Of a stretch of 53,225 nucleotides of DNA, positions 28,772 to 36,764 are shown piece after piece. The notes under the pieces are model-generated. The model ran no database searches. It saw only the letters and a list, made by a program, of their open reading frames with translations, and was not told where the DNA came from. Made by a program: the position numbers and the translations under genes. The stretch is taken from assembly GCF_003331055.1 (NCBI RefSeq), contig NZ_PUQD01000035.1, positions 1 through 53,225 on the forward strand, given 5' to 3'. Origin of the DNA: Pseudomonas sp. AFG_SD02_1510_Pfu_092 (GTDB lineage: Bacteria > Pseudomonadota > Gammaproteobacteria > Pseudomonadales > Pseudomonadaceae). Position 1 is the first letter of the stretch; each line of letters begins with the position of its first letter.

Positions 28772-29302
28772 TCAGAACGACAGCTCGACGGACACCGTGT
28801 CGGTGTACACCCCCGCCGGCAGGCCGGCCTTGCCACGGGCCTGGCCGTACAGGTTGACGGTCTGGGCGATACCCGAGCTGGTCGGCAAGGTGATGGTGCC
28901 GTCGATGGCCAACAGCTGCGAGTGCCCGGCATCGGTGTAGAAGTCGTACGGCACGTAATTGCCACTGCCATCGGCCAACGCACGCGTGCCCCCGGTCGAC
29001 TGGCCATCGTTGTCGCCGCCGCGCACGCGGATCACCGGGATGGTGCCGGCGGAACAGAGCACGCTCATCGCCCCACCGCCACCGCCCATGACCTGGGCAC
29101 TGGCGGCGGTGAACAGGGCGTCTTGGGAACCGAAGTCCAAGGTACCGAAGTTCAGCCCGGAGGTGCCCGAACTGCCATTGACCTGGCAGGCCTCCGTCAA
29201 GGTCAGCGTCGAGTCGATGGTCCCGGTGGTGGCGGCCCCGGCCTGGGAAGCCAGCGCCAGGCCCAGGCCGGCGAGCATGCAGCGTGAGAGGTTGGTGCGC
29301 AT
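28772..29302 (-). CDS. Fimbrial subunit, spore coat U domain (2nd)
   Basis: 176 aa with signal peptide (CMLAGLGLALASQAGA). One SCPU domain: TLTLTEACQVNG with the first Cys, LCSAGTIPVIRVRGGDNDGQ, and the C-terminal YTDTVSVELSF. Gly/Ser/Thr-rich. Its composition and size make it a candidate for the main shaft pilin (inference). Ends 3 bp before the next subunit gene and starts 19 bp after the previous one. GGAG lies before the ATG. Confidence 0.9.
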   Translation of the reverse strand: MRTNLSRCMLAGLGLALASQAGAATTGTIDSTLTLTEACQVNGSSGTSGLNFGTLDFGSQDALFTAASAQVMGGGGGAMSVLCSAGTIPVIRVRGGDNDGQSTGGTRALADGSGNYVPYDFYTDAGHSQLLAIDGTITLPTSSGIAQTVNLYGQARGKAGLPAGVYTDTVSVELSF

Positions 29303-29321
29303 CGGAGTCTCCTAAGCGTTG

Positions 29322-29858
29322 TTACCAGTCCAGGGTTACTCTCAGGGTGTCTCGGTACAGCCCGGCCGGCAGCGCACGCGGTTGCGCCACTACCACGCCG
29401 TAGATGGGGATCGGCACCTGGCGGCTGCTGCTGATGGTGAACGCGCGTGCCTGGCCGATGCCGTAGCGGCTGTTGCCGCCGGGGTCGAGCGCCAGTTGGT
29501 AAGGGATCAGTTCGCGGCCGTTGCTCAGCCGCCGTACGCCATCGCTGCCATTCAGGCCGCCGTTGATGCGCACGTTGAACGCCCGCACCTCGGGCGTGCA
29601 GCTGATCTGCAGGCTGCCTTGGCCGTTGACATCGTCAACCTGGCTGCGCAACGGCTGCAGCCAGTTCGGCGCGCGGTCGCCGAAATCCAGCAGGCCCGGG
29701 TTGCCCAGGCTTGCGGCCTGGGCTTCATTGCTGTCGATCTGGCAGGCTGCACTGATCACCAGCCGCGCCTGGATGAAACCGTTGCTGCTGCCGTGTGCCA
29801 CCCCGCCGGGCACCAGCAGCGGGCCCAGGGTGAGCAACAGCATCGAGGTGCGGTTCAT
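29322..29858 (-). CDS. Fimbrial subunit, spore coat U domain (1st canonical)
   Basis: 178 aa with signal peptide (SMLLLTLGPLLVPGGVAHG). One SCPU domain: ARLVISAACQIDSNE, ISCTPEVRAFNVRINGG, GRELIPYQLALDPG, and the terminal YRDTLRVTLDW. Second gene of the operon, 30 bp after the divergent first subunit gene. Likely a shaft or adaptor pilin assembled by the chaperone/usher encoded downstream. Confidence 0.9.
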   Translation of the reverse strand: MNRTSMLLLTLGPLLVPGGVAHGSSNGFIQARLVISAACQIDSNEAQAASLGNPGLLDFGDRAPNWLQPLRSQVDDVNGQGSLQISCTPEVRAFNVRINGGLNGSDGVRRLSNGRELIPYQLALDPGGNSRYGIGQARAFTISSSRQVPIPIYGVVVAQPRALPAGLYRDTLRVTLDW

Positions 29859-29888
29859 CGCGGCGCGTCCTTGGGCATGGTGGCATCC

Positions 29889-30416
29889 CTACCAGATGAC
29901 GGTGACTTTGAGCAGGTCGGCGTAGCGCCTTGCGTGCGGTACCCAGGCCAGCTTGTCGATACGGGCGTACAACGGCAATTCGACCGAGCCGCTGGCCGGC
30001 ACCCGCGCCGAATGCGCCACATTCACTGCCAGCGGCTCGTGCCAGGCGGCGTCGCGATAGAGGCGATACGGGATGGGCCGCGCCTGGTCGTCCTCGCTGG
30101 CGAGAAAGCGCAGCTCGCCGACGCCGCCATGCTGGCCACCGTCAACGCGCACCTGATACGGGGTATGCGGGTTGCACTCCAGGCGCGGCGGATGCCGGTT
30201 GAGCATTACCCCCGCGAGCGGTGCGTCCGGGCCATCCAGACGCGCGACGGCGCCCAGGTCGATGCGCCCCAGCGCCTGTGCTCCGGCATCGCGAGGCTGG
30301 GTGATCAGCATGCAGCCACGCTGCACCAGCACCCGCACTTCCACCAGGAGGTCAGCGGCCATGGCTGCGCTGCTCAACATCAGGCCCAACAGGGCGGCGA
30401 GGATGCGTTCCGTCAC
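29889..30416 (-). CDS. Divergent spore coat U-type subunit, first gene of fimbrial operon
   Basis: 175 aa from a GTG start, chosen because AAGGA lies 9 nt upstream and the signal peptide begins there (VTERILAALLGLMLSSAAMA); the open frame extends 52 codons upstream without signal-peptide character. SCPU-like C-terminal half (CNPHTPYQVRVDGGQHGG, PIPYRLYRDAAWHEPLAV, ending YADLLKVTVIW), but the N-terminal part (RGCMLITQPRDAGAQALGRI) is unusual and less Thr/Gly-rich than the other subunits. May be an initiator, terminator or base subunit (inference). Confidence 0.82.
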   Translation of the reverse strand: MTERILAALLGLMLSSAAMAADLLVEVRVLVQRGCMLITQPRDAGAQALGRIDLGAVARLDGPDAPLAGVMLNRHPPRLECNPHTPYQVRVDGGQHGGVGELRFLASEDDQARPIPYRLYRDAAWHEPLAVNVAHSARVPASGSVELPLYARIDKLAWVPHARRYADLLKVTVIW

Positions 30417-30498
30417 CTTGTGATCCTTGTCGTTATCCGTGTCCCGATCCCGCAGAAATGAGCGTAGCAGCGACATGGTGTCACAGTGCTGGCATCGA

Positions 30499-30549
30499 GC
30501 AATTTTTTTGGAATAGCCAAAAAGCGATAGCGGCTGAAAAAAAAATTGC
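30499..30549. promoter_or_regulatory. Long A/T hairpin between fimbrial and phytochrome genes
   Basis: GCAATTTTTTT (30499-30509) and AAAAAAATTGC (30539-30549) are perfect 11-bp inverted arms; the 29-bp spacer holds a second nested pair AGCC/GGCT. It sits in the only gap between the divergent fimbrial operon and the bacteriophytochrome gene. Could be an operator or DNA-bend, a transcript-end structure, or both. Confidence 0.5.
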
Positions 30550-30692
30550 CCGGCACAGAACGCCTTGCGCACATCTTCCTCAAATGGCCAAAGGCCGGTA
30601 ACCAGGCCGATATTCTGTTAGGGTGTACTCCGTTCATCCTGCCTAGACTCATGCGGCACGCATGGACGGACACGACAGGAGCGTTTTTACCG

Positions 30693-32942
30693 ATGATTGC
30701 AGACAGCACGCTGACCCAGGCCCTCGAGCGCTGTGCCCAGGAGCCGATCCAGCTGCCTGGCAGCATTCAACCGCATGGCTTCCTGCTGGTGCTGGACGAA
30801 ACCGACCTGCGCGTACTGCAGGCCAGTGAAAATGTCGAACCGTGGCTGGGCATAGCGGCCAGTGAACTGATCGGCTGCAGCTTCGCCGAACTGGTCGGCG
30901 ACGCCTTCGACCTGCGCCTGCAGCTGACCCGCCTGCCCCAGGACGAGGTGTTTCCGTTCCACATCAGCGATGTGCACCTGCGCCAGGGCGCGCCGTACAG
31001 CGACAAGCTGCACCTGCTGGTGCACCGTCACGACCAGGTGCTGATCGCCGAATTCGAACCCCCGCGCCTGCCGGCAGACCTCGCCGGGCAAGGCGACTAT
31101 TACCCGCTGGTGCGCAGCTTCGTCGGCCGCCTGCACCAGGCCGGCAGCCTCGAAGAACTGCTGCAGCAGACCGTGCTGCAACTCAAGCGCATCACCGGCT
31201 TTGGCCGGGTCAAGGCCTACCGCTTCGATGCCGAAGGCAACGGCCAGGTGCTGGCCGAAGTGGCCGACCCGGGCTACCCCAGCTACCTGGGCCTGTGTTT
31301 CCCGGCTGCCGATATCCCGCGCCAGGCGCGCGAGCTGTACCGGGTCAACCGTATTCGCGTGATCGAGGACGCCAACTACCAGCCTTCGCCGTTGCTGCCT
31401 GCAGCCAACCCGCGCACCGGAAGGCCGCTGGACCTCAGCTTCGCCGCGCTGCGCAGCGTGTCGCCGGTGCACCTGCAGTACATGCGCAACATGGGTACCC
31501 TGGCCTCGATGTCGCTGTCGATCGTGGTCGACGGGCAACTGTGGGGGCTGGTGTCTTGCCACCACCAGCAGCCGCGCCCGGTCGACCTGCGCACCCGCAC
31601 CGCCTGCGAACTGCTGGCCAGCGTGCTGTCGTTGCAGATCGAATCGCGCGAGTCGCATGCCAACACCCGGCAACTGCTGGAGCTGCGCCAGCACATCGTG
31701 CGCATGATCTCGTCCATGGCCGACCATGACAGTGTCGGCGACGGCCTGCGCGACTTGCCCGAAGTACTGCTGGCCTTCGCCGGGGCCCAGGGCGCCGCGG
31801 TGATTTCCGCCGAACGTTGCGACCTGATCGGCAAGACCCCGCCAGCCGCGCAGGTCACCGCGCTGGTGCACTGGCTGGCGCAACGTGGCGAAGAAGGCGT
31901 GTTCCACAGTGACAACGTGCGCCGCGACATCGACGAGCTGCCCGAACTCGCGGCGCATGCCGGCGGCGTGCTGGCCGTGGCCATCTCGCAGATCCACTCG
32001 CACTACCTGCTGTGGTTCCGCGCCGAGCAGGTGCGCACGGTCAACTGGGCCGGGGAGCCGAGCAAACAGCTCGGGCCGCAGGGCAACCTCGCCCCCCGGC
32101 ACAGTTTCGAACGCTGGCAGGAAAACCTGCGCGGCTACTGTGAACCCTGGCACCCGCTGATCATCGAAGGCGTGCAGGAGCTGCGCACGGCCGTGCTCGG
32201 TATCGTCCTGCGCAAGGCCGAGGAGCTGGCGCAACTGGCCGGCGAGCTGCGCCGCTCGAACAAGGAGCTCGAAGCGTTCTCCTACAGCGTGTCCCACGAC
32301 CTGCGCGCGCCCCTGCGGCACATCGCCGGCTATTCCGAACTGCTCGGTGAAATCGAGGGCCAGGGCCTGAGCGAGCGTGGCAGGCGCTTTCTGCAACACA
32401 TCGAGGAAGCCGCGAGCTTTGCCGGGAGCCTGGTCGACAACCTGCTGCATTTCTCGCAGATGGGCCGCTCCGCCCTGCGCCTGTCCGAGGTCGACCTCAA
32501 CGCCCTGGTCGAAGCCATTCGCAGCGAGCTGGCGCCCGACTACGCGGGCCGCGAAATTGTCTGGGACATCGCCCGGCTGCCGAAAGTGATCGGTGACCCG
32601 GCATTCATCAACATGGCCTTGCATAACCTGCTGGCCAACGCCATCAAGTACACCCGTGGGCGTACCCCGGCGCGCATCGGCATCAGCGCCGTGCAACACC
32701 CGGGCGAAACCGAAATCTGCATTCGCGACAACGGTGTGGGTTTCGACATGGCCTACGCCAACAAACTGTTCGGCGTGTTCCAGCGCCTGCACCGCATGGA
32801 AGACTTCGAAGGCACCGGGATCGGGCTGGCCAGTGTGCGCCGCATCATCGAACGCCATGACGGCAGGGTCTGGGCCCACGGCAAGGTCGGCCAGGGCGCG
32901 ACCTTCCACTTCACCCTTCCGCGTCACCCCGCGACAACCTGA
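30693..32942 (+). CDS. Bacteriophytochrome histidine kinase
   Basis: 749 aa from the ATG giving a normal phytochrome N-terminus (AGGAG lies 12 nt upstream, rather far; a longer frame exists). Order: PAS with the biliverdin-attaching Cys at residue 14 (C-AQEPIQLPGSIQPHG), GAF with the PAADIPRQARELY and VHLQYMRNMGTLASMS motifs, PHY with the PRHSFERWQENL tongue motif, then HisKA with H535 (YSVSHDLRAPLRHI) and HATPase (NLLANAIKYT, DNGVGFD, GTGIGLA). A red/far-red sensor kinase. No heme oxygenase gene (bphO) is adjacent. Followed 15 bp later by a single-domain response regulator, its probable partner. Confidence 0.95.
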   Translation: MIADSTLTQALERCAQEPIQLPGSIQPHGFLLVLDETDLRVLQASENVEPWLGIAASELIGCSFAELVGDAFDLRLQLTRLPQDEVFPFHISDVHLRQGAPYSDKLHLLVHRHDQVLIAEFEPPRLPADLAGQGDYYPLVRSFVGRLHQAGSLEELLQQTVLQLKRITGFGRVKAYRFDAEGNGQVLAEVADPGYPSYLGLCFPAADIPRQARELYRVNRIRVIEDANYQPSPLLPAANPRTGRPLDLSFAALRSVSPVHLQYMRNMGTLASMSLSIVVDGQLWGLVSCHHQQPRPVDLRTRTACELLASVLSLQIESRESHANTRQLLELRQHIVRMISSMADHDSVGDGLRDLPEVLLAFAGAQGAAVISAERCDLIGKTPPAAQVTALVHWLAQRGEEGVFHSDNVRRDIDELPELAAHAGGVLAVAISQIHSHYLLWFRAEQVRTVNWAGEPSKQLGPQGNLAPRHSFERWQENLRGYCEPWHPLIIEGVQELRTAVLGIVLRKAEELAQLAGELRRSNKELEAFSYSVSHDLRAPLRHIAGYSELLGEIEGQGLSERGRRFLQHIEEAASFAGSLVDNLLHFSQMGRSALRLSEVDLNALVEAIRSELAPDYAGREIVWDIARLPKVIGDPAFINMALHNLLANAIKYTRGRTPARIGISAVQHPGETEICIRDNGVGFDMAYANKLFGVFQRLHRMEDFEGTGIGLASVRRIIERHDGRVWAHGKVGQGATFHFTLPRHPATT

Positions 32943-32957
32943 GGCACCGCTATCATT

Positions 32958-33419
32958 ATGCTCAAACCTATCCTGCTGGTCGAAGACAACCCGCGAGACC
33001 TGGAGCTGACGCTCCTGGCGCTGGAGCGCAGCCAGTTGGCCAACGAGGTCATCGTGCTGCGTGACGGTGCCGAGGCCCTGGACTACCTGCTGCGGCGCAA
33101 TGCCTATGCCGAACGTGACGATGGCAACCCCGCCGTGTTGCTGCTGGACCTGAAGCTGCCGAAAGTCGACGGCCTCGAAGTGCTGAAGGAAGTGCGCGCC
33201 ACTGCCGAGTTGCGCAGCATCCCGACGGTGATGCTGACCTCCTCGCGCGAGGAGCCCGACCTGCTGCGCGCCTACGAACTGGGGGTCAACGCCTACGTGG
33301 TCAAGCCGGTGGAGTTCAAGGAATTCGTCGCCGCCATATCCGACCTGGGGATCTTCTGGGCCGTACTCAACGAACCGCCACCCGGCTCGCTGCGCCTGAA
33401 TCGGCGTGGTGGCATCTGA
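32958..33419 (+). CDS. Single-domain response regulator (Rcp1/BphR type)
   Basis: 153 aa: one receiver domain without output. Acidic pocket E9-D10, phospho-acceptor D64 in LLLDLKLPKVDG, LTSSREEPD and conserved Lys in YVVKPVEF. Length and features match the Rcp1 family that accepts phosphate from phytochrome kinases. Starts 15 bp after the phytochrome stop, and the next gene starts within or just after its end, forming a three-gene phosphorelay operon. Confidence 0.94.
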   Translation: MLKPILLVEDNPRDLELTLLALERSQLANEVIVLRDGAEALDYLLRRNAYAERDDGNPAVLLLDLKLPKVDGLEVLKEVRATAELRSIPTVMLTSSREEPDLLRAYELGVNAYVVKPVEFKEFVAAISDLGIFWAVLNEPPPGSLRLNRRGGI

Positions 33420-33432
33420 GAGCGCCGCGACG

Positions 33433-35820
33433 ATGCAGCCAATGCCGCTGAAACTGTTGATGGTCGAAGACAACTCGATGGACGCCGAGTTGACCCTGAT
33501 GCGCCTGGAGCGCAGCGGGCTGCATATGCAGGCGCGCCTGGTGTTCGACCATGCCGGGGTCGAACAGGCCCTGCGCGAGGCGCGCTACGACCTGATCCTG
33601 TGCGACTGCGTGCTGCCGGGCTCATCGGGCACCGAAGTGCTGGCCATCGCCCAGCGCCTGGCGCCGGATGTGCCGTTCATCTTCCTCTCCGGCATCTATG
33701 GCGAAGAACATGCGGTGGAAATGATCCGCCTGGGCGCCACCGACTATGTACTGAAGAAAAACCTGCCGCTGCTGCCCAAGGCCGTGCGCCGGGCCCTGAC
33801 CGAAGTGCAGGAGCGCCAGCGCCGGCGCCGCGCCGAAGAGGCGCTGGCCGACGTCGAGGCGCGGGCGCGGATTGCCATCGACGCGGCCGGCATGGGCACC
33901 TGGGACATGCGCCCGCAAGAAGGCCTGCTGCTGTGGGATGACCGCTGCAAGACCCTGTTCGGCTTGCCCACCGACACCGAAATGAGCCTTGAGGTGTTCT
34001 ACGCCGGCATCTACCCGGACGACCTGCCGATGGTGCGCGAGGCCGTGGAAAACGCGATGCGCCCGGAAAGTGGCGGCCACTACCGGGTGGAATTTCGCAT
34101 CGCCCAGCCCAGTGGCCTGGAACCGCGCTGGTTGCTCAGCAGCGGCCAGAGCCAGTTCGTCAACGACCAGTGCGTGCGTTTTTCCGGGGTGTTGCAGGAC
34201 ATCCACACCCAGCGCCTGGCCACGCAGGCACTGCGCCAGCTGAACGAGATGCTGGGGGAACGGGTCGAGCGCCGCACGCGCGAGCGCGACCGTGCCTGGG
34301 AGCTGTCGCAAGACTTGCTGGCCGTACTCAACAAGGACCTGACCCCCGTCGCGCTGAACCCCGCCTGGGAAGCCAGCCTGGGTTTGTCCCGCGAACGCCT
34401 GAGCCAGTCATCGCTGCTGCACCTGCTGCCCGAGCCCGACCAGGAGCTGCTGCTCACCGAACTGGCCGCCCTCGCCCATGGCCGCACCAGCGCCCGTTTC
34501 GTCGGGCGTATCCTGCATGCCGGTGGCCAGCAGCGCTGGCTGTCCTGGGTGGTGGTGCCGGATGACACCTTGCTGTACGTGGTGGCGCGTGACATCACCA
34601 GCGAACGCGAAGCCGCCCTCGGCCTGGCCAAGGCCAACGCCCGCCTGCGCGAGCAAATTGCCGAACGCGAACGCATCGAGGCTGCCCTGCAACAGATGCA
34701 GCGCCTGGAGGCGGTCGGCCAGCTGACCGCAGGGGTGGCGCATGACTTCAACAACCTGCTGACGGTGATTCTCACCGGCGCCAGCTTCCTCGAACGCGAC
34801 CTGGCCAAGGCCGATGTGGACAAGGCCCGGGCGCGTCTTACCCACATTCGCGAGGCCGGCGAGCGCGGCGCCAAGCTGACCTCGCAGTTGCTGGCGTTCT
34901 CCCGCCGCCAGCGCCTGGAACCGGTGGCACTGAACCTCAACCGCACCCTGGCCGGGCTGGAAGAACTGCTGCGCCGTACCTTGGGCGGCAACGTCTCGGT
35001 GCGCCTGGACCTCGACCCGACCCTGTGGCAGGCGCTGACCGACCCGACCCAGACGGAAATGATCATTCTCAACCTGGCGATCAATGCCCGCGACGCCATG
35101 CCCGACGGCGGCCAGCTGACGCTATCGACCCGCAACACCCGTATCGACGCGCAACCGCAACGCCCGGAAGACCCGGACCCCGGCGAGTACGTGATGCTGA
35201 GCATCTGCGATACCGGCTGCGGCATGAGCGACGAAGTGCTGGCCAAGGTGTTCGAACCGTTCTTTACCACCAAGGACATCGGCAAGGGCTCGGGCCTGGG
35301 CCTGGCCCAGGTATTCGGCTTCGCCAAACAGTCGGGCGGTGGCGTACGCATCGACACCACGCTGGGGCGTGGCACGCAGGTGGCCGTGTATCTGCCGGCG
35401 GTCAAGCATGAAGCCGTCAGCGAACCGCTGCCGCCGCTGCTCAGCCACTCGATCAGCGAAAGCGGCCGTAACCGCACCGTGCTGCTGGTGGATGACGACC
35501 ATCTGGTACGTGACATGCTCGGTGATGTGTTACGCCAGTATGGCTACCAGGTGCGCCAGGCGCACAGCGGCGAACAGGCCCTGGCCCTGCTGGATGACCA
35601 GATCGACCTGCTGCTGAGCGATTTCGCCATGCCCGAGTTCAACGGCGCGCAACTGGCGCTGGCAGCACGCGAACGCTACCCGCGCCTGCCGGTGGTGTTC
35701 CTGACCGGTTATGCGGAATTGCAGGGGCTGGAACTGCCGGGCAGCCTGGTGGTGCAGAAGCCGGTACAGGCCGATGAACTGGCGCGGTTGCTGAACGACA
35801 TGCTGGGTGTCGCCGGGTAA
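33433..35820 (+). CDS. Hybrid sensor kinase REC-PAS-HK-REC
   Basis: 795 aa from ATG 33433 (GAGAG upstream); a GTG at 33406 overlapping the preceding gene is an alternative. Order: N-terminal receiver with D58 (LILCDCVLPGSSG), linker helix, one PAS (~140-270, MGTWDMRPQEGLLLWDDR) with PAC, a probable second PAS (~295-400), HisKA with H437 (GVAHDFNNLLTVIL), HATPase (INARDAMPDGG, DTGCGMSDE, GSGLGLAQVFGFAKQSGGG), and C-terminal receiver with D730 (LLLSDFAMPEFNG). Soluble. The N-terminal receiver could take phosphate in, the C-terminal one pass it on, giving a branching relay with the phytochrome. No DNA-binding output is encoded here. Confidence 0.93.
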   Translation: MQPMPLKLLMVEDNSMDAELTLMRLERSGLHMQARLVFDHAGVEQALREARYDLILCDCVLPGSSGTEVLAIAQRLAPDVPFIFLSGIYGEEHAVEMIRLGATDYVLKKNLPLLPKAVRRALTEVQERQRRRRAEEALADVEARARIAIDAAGMGTWDMRPQEGLLLWDDRCKTLFGLPTDTEMSLEVFYAGIYPDDLPMVREAVENAMRPESGGHYRVEFRIAQPSGLEPRWLLSSGQSQFVNDQCVRFSGVLQDIHTQRLATQALRQLNEMLGERVERRTRERDRAWELSQDLLAVLNKDLTPVALNPAWEASLGLSRERLSQSSLLHLLPEPDQELLLTELAALAHGRTSARFVGRILHAGGQQRWLSWVVVPDDTLLYVVARDITSEREAALGLAKANARLREQIAERERIEAALQQMQRLEAVGQLTAGVAHDFNNLLTVILTGASFLERDLAKADVDKARARLTHIREAGERGAKLTSQLLAFSRRQRLEPVALNLNRTLAGLEELLRRTLGGNVSVRLDLDPTLWQALTDPTQTEMIILNLAINARDAMPDGGQLTLSTRNTRIDAQPQRPEDPDPGEYVMLSICDTGCGMSDEVLAKVFEPFFTTKDIGKGSGLGLAQVFGFAKQSGGGVRIDTTLGRGTQVAVYLPAVKHEAVSEPLPPLLSHSISESGRNRTVLLVDDDHLVRDMLGDVLRQYGYQVRQAHSGEQALALLDDQIDLLLSDFAMPEFNGAQLALAARERYPRLPVVFLTGYAELQGLELPGSLVVQKPVQADELARLLNDMLGVAG

Positions 35821-35860
35821 GCGTTCAGCCATTCGCAGCCAGTTGCCCAGCCCTCCGCCC

Positions 35861-35947
35861 CTGTGGGAGCGGGTTCACCCGCGAAGAACCAAACGCGGTG
35901 CCTGGCACCGGCTACGCCGGTGTTCGCGGGTAAACCCGCTCCCACAA
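35861..35947. repeat. Composite REP pair
   Basis: CTGTGGGAGCGGGTTCACCC and TTCGCGGGTAAACCCGCTCC flank a GGCACCGGCTACGCCGGTG hairpin, 40 bp after the hybrid kinase stop. Core in opposite orientation to the units at 42.3 kb. Confidence 0.87.
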
Positions 35948-35975
35948 GGGGTGGCCGTGACCATGGAATCAACGG

Positions 35976-36013
35976 AAACGACAAAGCCCAGCGCTTATCT
36001 TTACTAAGCACTG
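35976..36013 (-). terminator. Terminator of the tRNA-Gln transcript
   Basis: Minus-strand hairpin CAGTGCTTA / TAAGCGCTG (36013-36005 and 35997-35989, one G.U pair, 7-nt loop) followed by GGCTTTGTCGTTT, 27 bp after the tRNA 3' end. Confidence 0.65.
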
Positions 36014-36039
36014 AGCGAGATACGTTTACAGCGAGAAAA

Positions 36040-36114
36040 TGGCAGGGGCGGCTGGATTCGAACCAACGCATGGCAGGATCAAAACCTGCTGCCTTACCGC
36101 TTGGCGACGCCCCT
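36040..36114 (-). tRNA. tRNA-Gln (anticodon UUG)
   Basis: 75 nt with CCA encoded. Acceptor arms AGGGGCG and CGCCCCT pair perfectly; D-arm CGCCAAGCGGTAAGGC, anticodon arm GCAGG-TTTTGAT-CCTGC with anticodon TTG, and T-loop GGTTCGAATCC. Closely resembles bacterial tRNA-Gln(UUG). Transcribed on the minus strand, alone. No integrase or att duplication is next to it. Confidence 0.96.
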
Positions 36115-36374
36115 GTATCGGATGCAGCATTCGCTGCTCTGACAATTCCAACTGAGTGACAACTGGGTTGTTGTCTTGGAATGCGCGGCACTTTAACAAC
36201 AATCTTCCGGTCTGTGAACCCCCTGATGAAAAAAAATTGCCAGAAAACAGCGAGTTAGTCATTTCGCCGGGAGCGCGACGACCATTCGTCGCTTTCCGCC
36301 CGTCTCGCTTCAACACAATCGCATTCCTCCCTTCCAATCAGATGAGGCAATTGCACTGACCATGGAGGACTCCC

Positions 36375-36617
36375 ATGCCTGTTTCTCACGATCTCTATCA
36401 GGACTTGCACTACCCGCGTGAAATCGTCCAGCAACGCCGACAGCAGGACAAGGCGCTGGACCGGCTGCTCGATGAGTACGTGGACATCGACAACCAAGTG
36501 CTGGCCGCCGAGTCGATCTCGGCCGGCAACTTCGAGGATGAAGACCTGCGCCACCTGAAGGAACGCCGGCTGGCCGTGAAGTACATGATCGAACGCCAGC
36601 TGGAGCGCAAGCCCTGA
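36375..36617 (+). CDS. DUF465 (YdcH-family) small helical protein
   Basis: 80 aa. A short helical protein with the YdcH/DUF465 pattern (LYQDLHYPREIV, QDKALDRLLDEYVDIDNQV, EDLRHLKERRLAVKYMIERQL), predicted to form a coiled-coil hairpin; cytoplasmic, function unknown. GGAGG lies 6-10 nt before the ATG. The 260-bp gap upstream, shared with the divergent tRNA gene, holds both promoters and no other gene that I can see. Confidence 0.9.
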   Translation: MPVSHDLYQDLHYPREIVQQRRQQDKALDRLLDEYVDIDNQVLAAESISAGNFEDEDLRHLKERRLAVKYMIERQLERKP

Positions 36618-36764
36618 GCGACGCCGACAAGCGGGCCGGGTCAGCAGGCCCGCAAGGCGATCCATCTCGTCAGGCGATCATTGCCGCGCATTTTCTGTAT
36701 TGGTCAAAATGGCCGGCGTCGGGCAAGCTGCCCGCTGCCCCGCCATCGCCCAAGGAACGTCGCT

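Noticed and set aside
26045..29287. 1080-codon plus-strand frame over the usher, chaperone and pilin genes
   Set aside because: Translation is His/Gln/Arg-rich with no domain, while the opposite strand encodes five genes with signal peptides and family motifs.
30499..30549. Invertible phase-variation switch
   Set aside because: The arms are only 29 bp apart, too short to hold a promoter, and no invertase gene is present.
30687..33473. 928-codon minus-strand frame over the phytochrome
   Set aside because: Antisense shadow; the plus strand has a complete phytochrome and response regulator.
36040..36114. tRNA-Gln as a genomic-island attachment site
   Set aside because: No integrase, no direct repeat of the tRNA 3' end in the window, and flanking genes look like core genes.
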